A stretch of 64,000 nucleotides of DNA, taken from contig NZ_JAKZGL010000017.1 in NCBI RefSeq assembly GCF_022549355.1, positions 1-64,000 on the forward strand, written 5' to 3'. Of the stretch, positions 42,190 through 52,396 are shown one piece after another. Position numbers and translations under genes: made by a program. Below the pieces are notes generated by a model that saw only the letters and a program-made list of their open reading frames with translations, searched no databases and had not been told where the DNA came from. How positions within the stretch are numbered: position 1 is the first letter of the stretch; every line of letters begins with the position of its first letter. The stretch comes from Acinetobacter sp. NIPH 2699. GTDB taxonomy: Bacteria > Pseudomonadota > Gammaproteobacteria > Pseudomonadales > Moraxellaceae.

Positions 42190-43704
42190 TTATTCGAACT
42201 TCTCTCGTACCCAACCATAAGCGGCTGCAAAAGGTAAAGCGGTTCTTGCCAAATATGGCACATGCCATAAACCGCCGTGATTGGCATTTTCCATAATCAG
42301 TTCAAGTGGATGCTCTAATGGTTTATCAGGATTGGTTGCACTCTCTGGATTATTTAAATCATGCACCCAAAGTGCGGCCATAATCGCATTGGTGGTTTCA
42401 GGGCTAAATGTTTCGACTTTAAACAAATCAGCACCAGAGAAAGCTGCTTTAAGGATTGGGTTTTTCACAACAGAATGAGTGGTTGTAGAGGGTGCAATAT
42501 TAATCACGGTCTTTTGACCACGCGCACGTGTGGAAATTGCAAACCATTGTTGTAGTCGTTTTGCGAGTGCGTAGTTTGGTCCTTGCTCAATCACCATACA
42601 ATCAGAAATACCATATTGCTGACCATTGTCTGACCTGATTAACTGTTCGATATTGGGTTTAAAAAAGTTAGCCAAAGAGATACCGTGAATGGATTTGGTC
42701 AGTAGTTTTTCAAACATTGGGCGTTGTTTGATGTTCTGTTGGATTGATTGCACAACAGATTTTGGAATAGCGTAAATATCGGTTGGGGTCAGCATAAACA
42801 TGATACTGCTGTCCGCTTTTAGACGACTGACTTGCTCCATGATGCTAATCATGGCGATGGAAACACGAACATGTTTTTCACCATCTAAATAAGCAATCCC
42901 CGCCAAATCTAAAGTTTCAGTAAAGGTGTTCAACCAATTGGCAATTTCAGGTGTTTGGGTGAGTAAGTTCGCGCCGAGTTGTTGCTCATTCTTCACCGTT
43001 GTGATTTGTGGGGCGATTAAGGTTGCATTGCCTTGTTTGACTGTATTGGTAATTTTTTCCCATATTGCTGGATTGGGTAAATCAATCGCAACAATATTGG
43101 CACGCCATTTTGCCAGCCAACTCAGCGGACCGGCTTCAGAAGCCGCACCGAATAGCACCATGGTACGTTTAGACAAATCAAACCATTCAGGATGTTCATT
43201 GAGTAGACGTAAGGCTTTAGCATGACTGGGTTCAATGACTTGTTGTTGCTCCCAAAGATCAATTTGCTGTAATAAAGCTGCACCTTGTAATTTCGTACCA
43301 TTATAGGGAATAGACCAAGCTTCGATGTTTGGACTGCCTGTGCCTTTTAGGACGAAGTTTTCAAAAGGTTGCTCTTTAATATTCGCCATTGCATTGTTTA
43401 AAGTGTCACGTTTTTCAGCTCGATTGAAGTTAAATAATGCTTTGGCTGTATCTAATCCTTGCTGTGCAATACGTGCAGGATGATCTACTGACTCAATCCC
43501 CGTTTTGACCAATTCTTGAAAGTAAACAGGATAATTTTTTCTCCAGTTTTTTTCGGCAGCCAGTTTAGATACATAAGGTGAGTCAACACTTTGCAGCGCT
43601 GACCTTAGAATTTGCTTTGCGGTATATGTGGTGCTAGGTGTTTTTTTACCTGACTGTATCGGGAATTGTATGCCAGCTGGATTAGATTGTATTTTTTTGC
43701 TCAA
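42190..43704 (-). CDS. conserved hypothetical protein, 504 aa
   Basis: I do not recognise a named family. The first about 40 residues are Ser/Lys/Gln-rich. A central segment, RTMVLFGAASEAGPLSWLAKWRANIVAIDLPN (about residues 179-210), looks like the first beta-alpha-beta of a Rossmann fold with an acidic end, as in SDR-like nucleotide-binding proteins. There is no signal peptide or membrane helix. It is co-oriented with the PhaC-like gene, about 280 bp upstream of it; Acinetobacter species may keep the two together, but I cannot check that. Real coding is supported by length and even composition. Confidence 0.7.
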   Translation of the reverse strand: MSKKIQSNPAGIQFPIQSGKKTPSTTYTAKQILRSALQSVDSPYVSKLAAEKNWRKNYPVYFQELVKTGIESVDHPARIAQQGLDTAKALFNFNRAEKRDTLNNAMANIKEQPFENFVLKGTGSPNIEAWSIPYNGTKLQGAALLQQIDLWEQQQVIEPSHAKALRLLNEHPEWFDLSKRTMVLFGAASEAGPLSWLAKWRANIVAIDLPNPAIWEKITNTVKQGNATLIAPQITTVKNEQQLGANLLTQTPEIANWLNTFTETLDLAGIAYLDGEKHVRVSIAMISIMEQVSRLKADSSIMFMLTPTDIYAIPKSVVQSIQQNIKQRPMFEKLLTKSIHGISLANFFKPNIEQLIRSDNGQQYGISDCMVIEQGPNYALAKRLQQWFAISTRARGQKTVINIAPSTTTHSVVKNPILKAAFSGADLFKVETFSPETTNAIMAALWVHDLNNPESATNPDKPLEHPLELIMENANHGGLWHVPYLARTALPFAAAYGWVREKFE

Positions 43705-44055
43705 TTGATTGCTCCATTATCTTCAAAATTAATTCAAAACTTCATTTATCATCTGTCACATCTTAGTCACTCCATGCAGTAAAGATGATGGCAAAAAGTG
43801 TACTAATCACGCCTAATCTTTATTCGATTGATATTGGACGTAATTTAGTCAGAGAATAAACATGAAAAAATGAGATTAATTCCAAATATCGTTTCAGTTT
43901 TTTCTAAGTATTTAACCCAGATAAAATAAGATTTAGGATCTAACTGATTATTTTTAAAGAATAAATCTAAAGATAAAAATACAGCATAGCGTAAATAGGA
44001 CATTTGACTGCTGATTTGGGGCATTGAATGTCATTTGGCTAGAAATTAAATGTAA

Positions 44056-44083
44056 AACGCCAAATGAAAAATCATTTGGCGTT
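44056..44083 (-). terminator. terminator of the carboxymuconolactone decarboxylase gene
   Basis: Perfect 12-bp stem AACGCCAAATGA-AAAA-TCATTTGGCGTT. The T-run lies on the minus strand (GGCGTTTTAC), matching the gene ending at 44129. The remaining DNA from 43705 to 44055 is AT-rich and holds no gene that I can see. Confidence 0.85.
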
Positions 44084-44128
44084 CAAGTCTGTGATAAAGC
44101 AACTTGCTTTAGTGATTTAGATAATGTT

Positions 44129-44515
44129 CTAAGACTCGAGTTGATATTCATTGATTACTTCAAGTGCAGCCCGAAATGCTTCCTGAGTTGCGGGTGCGCC
44201 ACAATAGGGGAGACTATGCAGTAGGACTTCCTGAATTTCTTCAACACTCGCACCGTTATTCAATGCACCACGAATATGACCTTTAAGCTCAGTCGGGCTT
44301 TTCAGTGCGGTTAAAAATGCAATGGTAATGAGTGAACGGTATTTGCGTGGCAATACACCTTCACGTTGCCAAGTTGAACCCCAAGCATGTTCATTAATCC
44401 AGTCCTGTAATGGCTGAGTGAAGGGCACCGTATTGTCCTGTGCGCGTTTCACAAAGGATTCGCCCATGACTTCAGTACGAACTTTTAACCCATTTTCAAA
44501 ATCTTGTTGTGACAT
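44129..44515 (-). CDS. carboxymuconolactone decarboxylase family protein (PcaC-like)
   Basis: A 128-aa CMD-family protein. Start at 44515 gives MSQQDFENGLKVRTEVMGESFV, the PcaC N-terminus; residues of the longer frame are not conserved. It contains PRKYRSLITIAFLTAL, HIRGALNNGASVEEIQEVLLH and YCGAPATQEAF. PcaC decarboxylates 4-carboxymuconolactone in protocatechuate degradation, but no other pca gene is nearby, and related proteins are AhpD-like peroxidases; this one lacks the CxxC of AhpD. Confidence 0.85.
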   Translation of the reverse strand: MSQQDFENGLKVRTEVMGESFVKRAQDNTVPFTQPLQDWINEHAWGSTWQREGVLPRKYRSLITIAFLTALKSPTELKGHIRGALNNGASVEEIQEVLLHSLPYCGAPATQEAFRAALEVINEYQLES

Positions 44516-44881
44516 ATTTTTTCTCTTATATAAGGATGAGAACAAAATTGGATGTGTCCATCGACATTTCCTTATGGTAACCAAATCATGGTAGAAGCTA
44601 AAGTCTTTGATTTTGACGTGATGTTTTAAAGTTAGAGGTGAGGTGATACATTAAAAAGCGTGATTAAGTGGAGGGTACTTAAACGTACATTAGAAAATAG
44701 AATTTAGGCTCTTATCATCAGAGTGACCTTAATTGTGGATAACTCAAGACCTATCAACAATCGATAAAACATGCTCTATAAATCTGCTACAATTGCGCCA
44801 ATTTCAAATTCTTTCGAACCTCATTTGTTAATACTTTTGTTAGTGCTTACAAATGGACGGACAAAATTGTAGATTTTTCTC
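44516..44881. other. divergent intergenic region
   Basis: About 366 bases between the divergent decarboxylase and prfC genes. It ends in an AT-rich stretch likely to hold the prfC promoter (CTACAATTG near 44787 resembles a -10 element). No gene seen. Confidence 0.45.
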
Positions 44882-46471
44882 ATGTTTAAAGATGAATTAG
44901 CGGCACAAGTTGCCCAACGACGCACATTTGCGATCATTTCCCACCCCGATGCGGGTAAAACCACCATGACAGAAAAACTGCTGTTATGGGGTAAAGCGAT
45001 TCAAGTCGCAGGTATGGTAAAAAGCCGTAAGTCTGATCGCGCAGCAACGTCGGATTGGATGGAAATGGAAAAAGAACGTGGTATCTCGATTACTACCTCT
45101 GTGATGCAATTCCCTTATAAAAAGCACACCATTAATCTTCTCGATACACCAGGACATGAAGATTTCTCTGAAGATACCTATCGTACTTTGACTGCCGTTG
45201 ACTCTGCGTTGATGGTCATCGATGGTGCAAAAGGGGTCGAAGATCGAACCATTAAATTGATGGAAGTGTGTCGTATGCGTGACACACCGATCATTTCGTT
45301 CGTGAACAAAATGGACCGTGAAATTCGTGAACCGTTAGAGCTACTCGATGAGATTGAAAATGTCCTGAAGATTCGCTGCGTACCGATCACATGGCCGTTA
45401 GGTATGGGGCGTGATTTTGCTGGTGTCTACAATCTGCTAGAAAATAAACTGTATGTCTACAAGGCAGGTTTTGGTTCAACCATTACTGATATCGAAGTGC
45501 GTGATGGATATGACTATCCTGATATTCGTGAAAAAGTGGGCGATTTAGCTTGGGCATCTTTTGAAGAGTCACTTGAATTGGTCCAGATGGCAAATGAACC
45601 ATTAGACCGCGAGTTATTCTTACAAGGTAAACAGACCCCTGTTTTATTTGGAACCGCATTGGGCAACTTTGCTGTTGATCATGTCCTTGATGCATTTATC
45701 AACTGGGCACCAGAACCAAAAGCACATCCAACACAAGAACGTGTTGTTGATGCCAATGAAAGTGGCTTCACTGGCTTTGTATTTAAAATCCAAGCCAATA
45801 TGGACCCGAAGCATCGTGACCGTATTGCCTTTATGCGTATTTGCTCGGGTAAATATGAAAAGGGTTTGAAAATGAATCATGTGCGTATCGGTAAAGACGT
45901 GCGTATTAGTGATGCATTGACGTTCCTTGCAGGTGAGCGTGAGCAACTGGAAGAGGCTTGGCCAGGTGACATCATTGGTTTACACAATCATGGCACCATT
46001 CAAATCGGGGATACCTTTACCAGCGGTGAGAATCTTCATTTCACTGGAATCCCTCACTTTGCGCCTGAAATGTTCCGCCGTGTTCGTTTACGCGATCCAC
46101 TCAAATCGAAGCAATTACAGAAAGGCTTGAAAGAGTTGTCTGAAGAAGGTGCGACACAGGTCTTTATGCCACAAATGAGTAACGACCTGATTGTTGGTGC
46201 AGTGGGGGTGTTACAGTTTGATGTGGTTGCTTACCGTCTGAAAGAAGAATATAAAGTAGACTGTATTTATGAGCCAGTGAGTGTTCACACTGTTCGTTGG
46301 GTTCATTGTGATGATGAAAAAATCTTCAATGAATTTAAGAAAAAGGCGCATGATCAGTTGTCAGTGGATGGTGGTGGTCACTTAACTTACCTTGCCCCAA
46401 GCCGTGTCAATTTGCAGTTGATGCAAGAACGTTGGCCTGATATTCAGTTCAGCAATACGCGAGAACACTAA
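44882..46471 (+). CDS. prfC: peptide chain release factor 3
   Basis: A 529-aa translational GTPase that recycles RF1/RF2 from the ribosome. G1 is [15 protein letters not shown], switch region has [13 protein letters not shown]3 is [14 protein letters not shown] and G4 is NKMDRE. The EF-G-like domains II and III follow, with [18 protein letters not shown] as RF3 hallmark. Length is standard. Confidence 0.97.
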   Translation: MFKDELAAQVAQRRTFAIISHPDAGKTTMTEKLLLWGKAIQVAGMVKSRKSDRAATSDWMEMEKERGISITTSVMQFPYKKHTINLLDTPGHEDFSEDTYRTLTAVDSALMVIDGAKGVEDRTIKLMEVCRMRDTPIISFVNKMDREIREPLELLDEIENVLKIRCVPITWPLGMGRDFAGVYNLLENKLYVYKAGFGSTITDIEVRDGYDYPDIREKVGDLAWASFEESLELVQMANEPLDRELFLQGKQTPVLFGTALGNFAVDHVLDAFINWAPEPKAHPTQERVVDANESGFTGFVFKIQANMDPKHRDRIAFMRICSGKYEKGLKMNHVRIGKDVRISDALTFLAGEREQLEEAWPGDIIGLHNHGTIQIGDTFTSGENLHFTGIPHFAPEMFRRVRLRDPLKSKQLQKGLKELSEEGATQVFMPQMSNDLIVGAVGVLQFDVVAYRLKEEYKVDCIYEPVSVHTVRWVHCDDEKIFNEFKKKAHDQLSVDGGGHLTYLAPSRVNLQLMQERWPDIQFSNTREH

Positions 46472-46550
46472 TTGATAGGATAAGGGTGAATGATAGATTA
46501 TATGGGAGTCTTACTGAGTTCTCATCAGATTTTAGGATAACCTGCGGTTC

Positions 46551-46686
46551 GCCCTACTTTTGTTTCGGCAAAAGTAGGCAAAACCATTGTCATCCACAAA
46601 ACCTGTTCACTTCTTTCATTCATTTGAATCTTTCGCAGAAACATTATCTTGTTTAAATCACGCAGGTTGTGGATGACGTTTCTGCG
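46551..46686. repeat. REP/MITE-like nested palindromic element
   Basis: Three inverted pairs follow prfC: CCTACTTTTG/CAAAAGTAGG (46553-46562, 46569-46578), GTCATCCACAAAACCTG/CAGGTTGTGGATGAC (46589-46605, 46663-46677, with a 2-nt bulge), and CGCAGAAAC/GTTTCTGCG (46634-46642, 46678-46686). The hairpin with TTTCGG loop has the look of a repetitive intergenic element spread in Acinetobacter genomes. It may also slow transcription leaving prfC. Confidence 0.6.
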
Positions 46687-46746
46687 TATCCAATATTTGT
46701 TTGAGTTTTAATAATCAAGAATTGAAGAAAAATAAAGGATGATGAT

Positions 46747-47574
46747 ATGAACGCTTTAAAACCCATTCTCAGTATAACTTTAATGATTGGAATGATGGCT
46801 TTAACGGCATGTGATTATCCGAAAAACAATGAATCTGATTCAGCAGAGTCGACTGAGTCGAAAACAGCAAAGACTGAAAAAGCAGAGATTCTTCCGTACT
46901 TAAATATCCAAGAAAGCAAAGCAAAATATGCTTTGCCTTTTTGTGAAAAGAAAAACTGTATAGATGTTGATATCCAAACCATTAAAACCCAAGATGCGTG
47001 GCTGAATACGTGGATTGAGAGAAACCAATCCATGGTTATTCAACAGCAAATAGAATTAAAACAAAGTATGACCTTACAACAAGCCATAAATGCTTACGTG
47101 AAAAAGTCTGATGAATGGCAGGATAAGTATTCGGAAAATAAAGCCTATGCATTGCACCTGAATACGCGAATGGCATCACAACGCAATCAGTATGTGTTGT
47201 TACAAGTGGGCGTGGATACCAAACAAGAAGATATCGAGGTCAAAGATCGTTATTATTTCTTTGTCGCAGATCGTAAACGACAAAAGCACTTAACGGTGTT
47301 AGATGTGATTCAAAAAAACCAGCAAAGTGCTATGCATGATGTGATTCAAGTCCATTATCAGAAATGGGTCGAACAGCAGTCTATCGAAGTGAAAAAGCAA
47401 GTGCCAAAGACCTTATACTGGGGGCAAGCAGATTGGTTCTTTGATGGCGAAGGAATTGGATTGCATTATCGTGCCAATGAAATCAGTAAAGATGCGCCAC
47501 AACTGGCGATTTATTTCACAGCAGAACAAACTCAACAGATGTTACAGCCCGATATTTATCAACAAATGTTCTAA
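46747..47574 (+). CDS. hypothetical lipoprotein, RsiV/DUF3298-like relative
   Basis: A 275-aa lipoprotein with lipobox LTACDYP and a charged Ser/Glu/Lys linker. The mature part has LPFCEKKNCIDVDIQTIK, which parallels LPECKGNTCPDFVVERLK of the next gene, and ends GEGIGLHYRANEI...LAIYFTAEQ, parallel to the neighbour's NGLILQYSEYEIGPYV. The two are likely diverged tandem paralogues of the DUF3298/RsiV-like fold, a periplasmic-side domain of unknown ligand. Confidence 0.75.
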   Translation: MNALKPILSITLMIGMMALTACDYPKNNESDSAESTESKTAKTEKAEILPYLNIQESKAKYALPFCEKKNCIDVDIQTIKTQDAWLNTWIERNQSMVIQQQIELKQSMTLQQAINAYVKKSDEWQDKYSENKAYALHLNTRMASQRNQYVLLQVGVDTKQEDIEVKDRYYFFVADRKRQKHLTVLDVIQKNQQSAMHDVIQVHYQKWVEQQSIEVKKQVPKTLYWGQADWFFDGEGIGLHYRANEISKDAPQLAIYFTAEQTQQMLQPDIYQQMF

Positions 47575-47679
47575 CTTGAGTAAGATACGTATAGAAATTG
47601 CATGTGCTTATAGCAGATTTTCATGAAGTCAGATAGCATTTTAAAAAGCTTGTATACGAATAATGGTGATAGGTTCTAG

Positions 47680-48591
47680 ATGAAAAATTTTTATAAATAC
47701 AGTGTTCTTGCTTGTGCAATTTTACTTGCGGCATGCCAACCGAAATCAGAGCCAAAAGAATCACAAGATCAGCCACAAGACCCAGCGACGATACAGCAGC
47801 AAACAGAATCTATATTGCGTGGTGAAACTGTAAAAGTGGCGCTCACTTTACCCGAATGTAAGGGCAATACTTGCCCTGATTTTGTGGTTGAGCGTTTAAA
47901 GAGTAACTTTGTCTTTATTGATCAATTTCTGGATGAGGAAATCCTAGATCAACTCAGCAAAATGTTGGATGTTGTGGATGCAGATAAAGCAGTATCTACG
48001 GTACAAGCCGCTGAGCAAAAGTCGAATTTAGAGGTACAAGTACAGCAATATGCCAATGCTTTTATTAAAATTGATGAGGAGTTAAAAGCCCTGAGTATTA
48101 GTCATCAGATTAGTTTGTTGGTTAAACCAAAGATATTACAAACAGAAGGTATGTTAGCGACGGTGGTACTCAATAGTAGTAGTTATATGGGGGGCGCGCA
48201 CGGTTCGACTTCACAACGTTACTATAATTTCGATTTGGTCAATCAAAAGAATATTCACTTAAATGATTTACTGTTACCAAAACAGCAAGCGACTTTAAAA
48301 AAACTGACACATGAAGCATTTAAGGCATGGATCGTCGACTCTAAACTTGCCAATAATCCTGAAGAATATGAGCAAGCTTGGCCATTTGAAATGACGGATA
48401 ATTTCTTGTTAGGCGAAAATGGTTTAATCCTACAATATAGCGAATATGAAATTGGTCCTTATGTGGTCGGTTTACCGCGCTTGGTGATTCCATTTGATCA
48501 ATTACAAGGGGTTTTAAAGCCTGAATATTTGCCCAAAGTCGATGCGCCAGCAGCTTCGACAGTTGTTGCAGACACTAAAAGCAAGACCTAA
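47680..48591 (+). CDS. DUF3298/DUF4163 (RsiV-like) lipoprotein
   Basis: A 303-aa lipoprotein with lipobox LLAACQP. The hallmark of the DUF4163/DUF3298 pair is clear: SYMGGAHGSTSQRYYNFDL followed by LNDLLLPKQQATLKKL and the C-terminal YEIGPYVVGLPRLVIPFDQL. In Bacillus this fold in RsiV binds lysozyme; in Acinetobacter the ligand is unknown. Its stop overlaps the tatD start (TAATG), so the genes are coupled. Confidence 0.83.
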   Translation: MKNFYKYSVLACAILLAACQPKSEPKESQDQPQDPATIQQQTESILRGETVKVALTLPECKGNTCPDFVVERLKSNFVFIDQFLDEEILDQLSKMLDVVDADKAVSTVQAAEQKSNLEVQVQQYANAFIKIDEELKALSISHQISLLVKPKILQTEGMLATVVLNSSSYMGGAHGSTSQRYYNFDLVNQKNIHLNDLLLPKQQATLKKLTHEAFKAWIVDSKLANNPEEYEQAWPFEMTDNFLLGENGLILQYSEYEIGPYVVGLPRLVIPFDQLQGVLKPEYLPKVDAPAASTVVADTKSKT

Positions 48592-49403
48592 TGCCATTAT
48601 TTGATACCCATACCCATTTTGATGTTGCCGATTTTGATCATGATCGGCAGCAGTTGGCTGTACAAGCCAAACAAGTGGGGGTAGAGGCTTTGGTTCTGAT
48701 CGGATTTGTTGCATCTCGCTTTGATGAACTCATTCAGACCCATCAACAATTACAACATTGGGAAAATGTCCCTCAATCTTATCTCGCACCTGGTTTACAT
48801 CCTTTTTATATCGAGCAACATCAGCTAGAACATTTACATCAGTTGGAACAGGTTTTAAAGCAGCATCATTGTGTTGCTGTGGGCGAGATTGGTTTAGATA
48901 CTTTTTTAAAAGCACATAAACAGCCAGAATTATTTGCTAAACAACAGCATTATTTTATTGCGCAATTGGAACTCGCAACACAATATCAAAAACCAGTGTT
49001 ATTACATATTCGCAAAGCCCACGCAGAAACCCTTGCGATCTTAAAAGCGCAAAAATTCAAATTGGGTGGCATCGCACATGCGTTTAGTGGTGGCGTTGAA
49101 GAAGCGAAGGCATGGGTTAAACTTGGGTTTAAAATTGGTGTAACGGGACAAATCACCAATCCAAATGCGAAGAAATTACATCAAGTGGTACAAGCGATTG
49201 GGGTTGAAAATCTGGTGATAGAAACAGATTGTCCTGATATGACGCCTTTATGTTGTCAGACATCAACTGAGCATCGAACCCGTAATACCCCTGTGAATTT
49301 ACCTTATGTCTTAGATGGTTTGGCACAAGCACTTCAGTTGCCTCAAACGCAGCTTGCCGCGCAATTGTGGCACAACTCTTCTGAGGCGTTACATCTCAGA
49401 TAG
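48591..49403 (+). CDS. TatD family metal-dependent hydrolase
   Basis: A 270-aa TIM-barrel hydrolase with the TatD metal motif FDTHTHFD, GLHPFY, GEIGLD (Glu ligand), LLHIRKAH, GGIAHAFSG and ETDCPDM. Related enzymes are 3'-5' exonucleases or D-aminoacyl-tRNA deacylases (YjjV-like). Start codon overlaps the stop of the preceding lipoprotein gene. Confidence 0.9.
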   Translation: MPLFDTHTHFDVADFDHDRQQLAVQAKQVGVEALVLIGFVASRFDELIQTHQQLQHWENVPQSYLAPGLHPFYIEQHQLEHLHQLEQVLKQHHCVAVGEIGLDTFLKAHKQPELFAKQQHYFIAQLELATQYQKPVLLHIRKAHAETLAILKAQKFKLGGIAHAFSGGVEEAKAWVKLGFKIGVTGQITNPNAKKLHQVVQAIGVENLVIETDCPDMTPLCCQTSTEHRTRNTPVNLPYVLDGLAQALQLPQTQLAAQLWHNSSEALHLR

Positions 49404-49544
49404 TGCCTATCTCTAATAGAATAATAATCATGTAATTTTAAATAAGATAACTAAAAGGGAACACAGCATTTCCCAAACTGGCTTACATTAAATAAAGAAC
49501 TTGATAATAAACGAATGAAATCGCCAAACTGGGAGGATTGTCCT

Positions 49545-52301
49545 ATGGCCAGATATAGCAAAATCAATAGTTTTAATGCATTACAAACACTTACTGTCGA
49601 TTCAAAACAATATCAATTTTTTAGCTTGAAACGTGCAGCACAGACACTTGGCAATATTGAGCATCTACCTAAATCCTTAAAGGTTTTATTAGAGAATTTA
49701 TTGCGCTTTGAAGACCAAAAAAGTGTAAAAGTTGAACATATTCAAGCCTTAGTGGATTGGCAAAAAACACGTAGCTCCGATCAAGAAATTCAATACCGAC
49801 CAGCACGAGTGTTGATGCAAGATTTTACGGGTGTACCCGCTGTGGTTGATCTAGCAGCCATGCGTGCAGCAATGGCAAAAGCAGGCGGTGATCCAAATCG
49901 AATTAACCCATTATCACCTGTTGATTTGGTGATTGATCACTCGGTCATGGTTGATCATTTTGCCAATCAAAATGCATTTGCTGTAAACGTGAGAATTGAA
50001 ATGGAACGCAATGGCGAGCGTTATCAATTCTTACGTTGGGGACAATCTGCATTTGATAATTTTAGTGTGGTTCCACCGGGTACAGGTATTTGTCACCAAG
50101 TCAATTTGGAATATTTGGCTCAAGCGGTTTGGCTGGGTGAAGAGGATGGTCAAGATTTTGCTTTCCCAGATACCTTGGTCGGGACAGATTCACATACCAC
50201 TATGATTAATGGACTTGGGGTGTTGGGTTGGGGTGTCGGCGGGATTGAGGCAGAAGCCGCAATGCTAGGACAACCTGTTTCAATGTTGATTCCTGAAGTG
50301 ATTGGTTTCAAATTGACAGGTAAACTGAATGAGGGCATTACCGCAACAGATTTGGTGCTCACTATTACCCAAATGCTACGTCAAAAAGGTGTGGTCGGTA
50401 AGTTTGTCGAATTCTATGGTGATGGTTTAGCCGATTTACCACTCGCTGACCGTGCCACGATTGCCAATATGGCACCTGAATACGGTGCAACCTGTGGTTT
50501 TTTCCCAATTGATGAAGTCACACTGGCATATTTGATACTGACAGGTCGCCAACAAGAACGCATAGATTTGGTTGAGGCGTACAGTAAAGAGCAAGGTCTA
50601 TGGCGAAATGCTGGAGATGAGCCAGTATTTACCGATACATTGAGTCTTGATATGGGTACGGTTCAAGCAAGCATGGCTGGTCCTAAGCGTCCACAAGATC
50701 GTGTGTTACTGGCAGATGTACCGAAAACCTTTCATGCACTCATGGAGCTGACATTAAAACCAGCCCAAGAGATGAAAGAACAATTGGAAAATGAAGGAGG
50801 TGGCGGCACAGCCGTTGCAGCTCATCAAGCCAATCTTCCACATGAGAGTCCATCCTGTACCATTGATGGGCAAATATATCCTTTAAACCATGGCGATGTG
50901 GTGATATCAGCAATCACGTCATGTACCAATACCTCTAATCCAAGTGTCATGTTAGCCGCAGGTTTATTGGCGAAAAAGGCGATTGAGAAAGGCTTACAAC
51001 GCAAACCTTGGGTCAAAAGTTCGCTTGCACCAGGTTCAAAAGTGGTGACCGATTATTTGGCTGCGGCAGGACTAACACCATATCTCGATCAGCTTGGTTA
51101 TAACCTTGTGGGATATGGCTGTACCACCTGTATTGGTAATTCTGGTCCTTTGCCCGATCCTGTTGAAGAGGCGATTCAATGCCATGATTTGAATGTTGCC
51201 TCGGTACTTTCAGGCAATCGTAATTTTGAAGGTCGCGTACATCCATTGGTGAAAACCAACTGGTTGGCTTCACCACCACTGGTGGTTGCGTATGGTCTGC
51301 TTGGTAATATTCGTACTGATTTAACCACACAGCCGATTGGTACTGGAAAAGATGGGCAAGATGTTTATCTAAAAGACATTTGGCCAAGTCAGGCAGAAAT
51401 TGATCAAGCATTACAACAAGTCACCACTGCGATGTTCCATAAAGAATACGCAGCCGTATTTGATGGCGATGCTACATGGCAAGCGATTCAGATTCCGCAA
51501 AGCCAAACTTATGCATGGCAGGATGACTCTACTTATATTCGCCATCCACCTTTCTTCGAGGGGATTGAGCAACCGCCTCAAGCAATCACCAATATTGAAC
51601 AGGCACGTATTTTAGCAGTGCTGGGTGATTCGGTAACAACAGACCATATTTCTCCAGCGGGGAATATCAAAAAAGACAGTCCAGCAGGTCGTTATTTACA
51701 GGAACAAGGGGTAGATCCGAATGACTTTAACTCCTATGGTTCCCGTCGTGGTAATCACGAGGTAATGATGCGAGGCACCTTTGCCAATATTCGAATTAAG
51801 AATGAAATGTTAGATGGTGAAGAAGGGGGTTATACCATCCATATTCCGAGTGGTGAAAAACAGTCGATTTATGATGCCTCTATGCGTTATCAACAGGATC
51901 AAACACCGCTGATTATTATTGCTGGTAAAGAATATGGCACAGGTTCTTCACGTGATTGGGCCGCCAAAGGCACCAATTTGTTGGGTATAAAAGCAGTGAT
52001 TGCAGAAAGTTTTGAACGGATTCATCGTTCTAACCTTGTTGGGATGGGCGTATTAGCACTTCAGTTTATTGACGGGAAAACACGTCAGTCTTTAAATCTT
52101 ACTGGTCGAGAGATTCTTTCAATTTCTGGGCTGTCTGATGAGATTCAACCACATCAGGCTTTAGAGGTGAGTGTGATTCGAGAAGATGGAAGCCAAGATT
52201 CATTTAAAGTGTTGTGTCGAATAGATACCTTAAATGAAGTGGAATACTTTAAAGCAGGGGGAATTCTGCATTATGTATTACGCAACTTGATTGCATCGTG
52301 A
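49545..52301 (+). CDS. acnA: aconitate hydratase A
   Basis: A 918-aa aconitase of the TCA and glyoxylate cycles. The start at 49545 (MARYSKINSFNALQTL) has GGGAGG eight bases upstream. The 4Fe-4S ligands are Cys460 (TSCTNTSNP), Cys526 and Cys529 (CTTCIGNSGP). The C-terminal swivel domain holds GDSVTTDHISPAG and GKEYGTGSSRDWAAKG. The full length matches the AcnA/IRP type rather than AcnB. Confidence 0.96.
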   Translation: MARYSKINSFNALQTLTVDSKQYQFFSLKRAAQTLGNIEHLPKSLKVLLENLLRFEDQKSVKVEHIQALVDWQKTRSSDQEIQYRPARVLMQDFTGVPAVVDLAAMRAAMAKAGGDPNRINPLSPVDLVIDHSVMVDHFANQNAFAVNVRIEMERNGERYQFLRWGQSAFDNFSVVPPGTGICHQVNLEYLAQAVWLGEEDGQDFAFPDTLVGTDSHTTMINGLGVLGWGVGGIEAEAAMLGQPVSMLIPEVIGFKLTGKLNEGITATDLVLTITQMLRQKGVVGKFVEFYGDGLADLPLADRATIANMAPEYGATCGFFPIDEVTLAYLILTGRQQERIDLVEAYSKEQGLWRNAGDEPVFTDTLSLDMGTVQASMAGPKRPQDRVLLADVPKTFHALMELTLKPAQEMKEQLENEGGGGTAVAAHQANLPHESPSCTIDGQIYPLNHGDVVISAITSCTNTSNPSVMLAAGLLAKKAIEKGLQRKPWVKSSLAPGSKVVTDYLAAAGLTPYLDQLGYNLVGYGCTTCIGNSGPLPDPVEEAIQCHDLNVASVLSGNRNFEGRVHPLVKTNWLASPPLVVAYGLLGNIRTDLTTQPIGTGKDGQDVYLKDIWPSQAEIDQALQQVTTAMFHKEYAAVFDGDATWQAIQIPQSQTYAWQDDSTYIRHPPFFEGIEQPPQAITNIEQARILAVLGDSVTTDHISPAGNIKKDSPAGRYLQEQGVDPNDFNSYGSRRGNHEVMMRGTFANIRIKNEMLDGEEGGYTIHIPSGEKQSIYDASMRYQQDQTPLIIIAGKEYGTGSSRDWAAKGTNLLGIKAVIAESFERIHRSNLVGMGVLALQFIDGKTRQSLNLTGREILSISGLSDEIQPHQALEVSVIREDGSQDSFKVLCRIDTLNEVEYFKAGGILHYVLRNLIAS

Positions 52302-52307
52302 GTAAGA

Positions 52308-52334
52308 AAGAAGCCCTGTAACTTACAGGGCTTT
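52308..52334 (+). terminator. acnA terminator
   Basis: AAAGCCCTGTAA / TTACAGGGCTTT hairpin with T-rich tail immediately after acnA. Confidence 0.85.
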
Positions 52335-52396
52335 ATTCAATCTAAGTCAGGATTCAGGTAAAATAAGCATGATTTTACCGATGTTAGATGTGACAC

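Noticed and set aside
44516..44584. N-terminal extension of the carboxymuconolactone decarboxylase
   Set aside because: The family N-terminus begins at 44515; the extension has unrelated composition.
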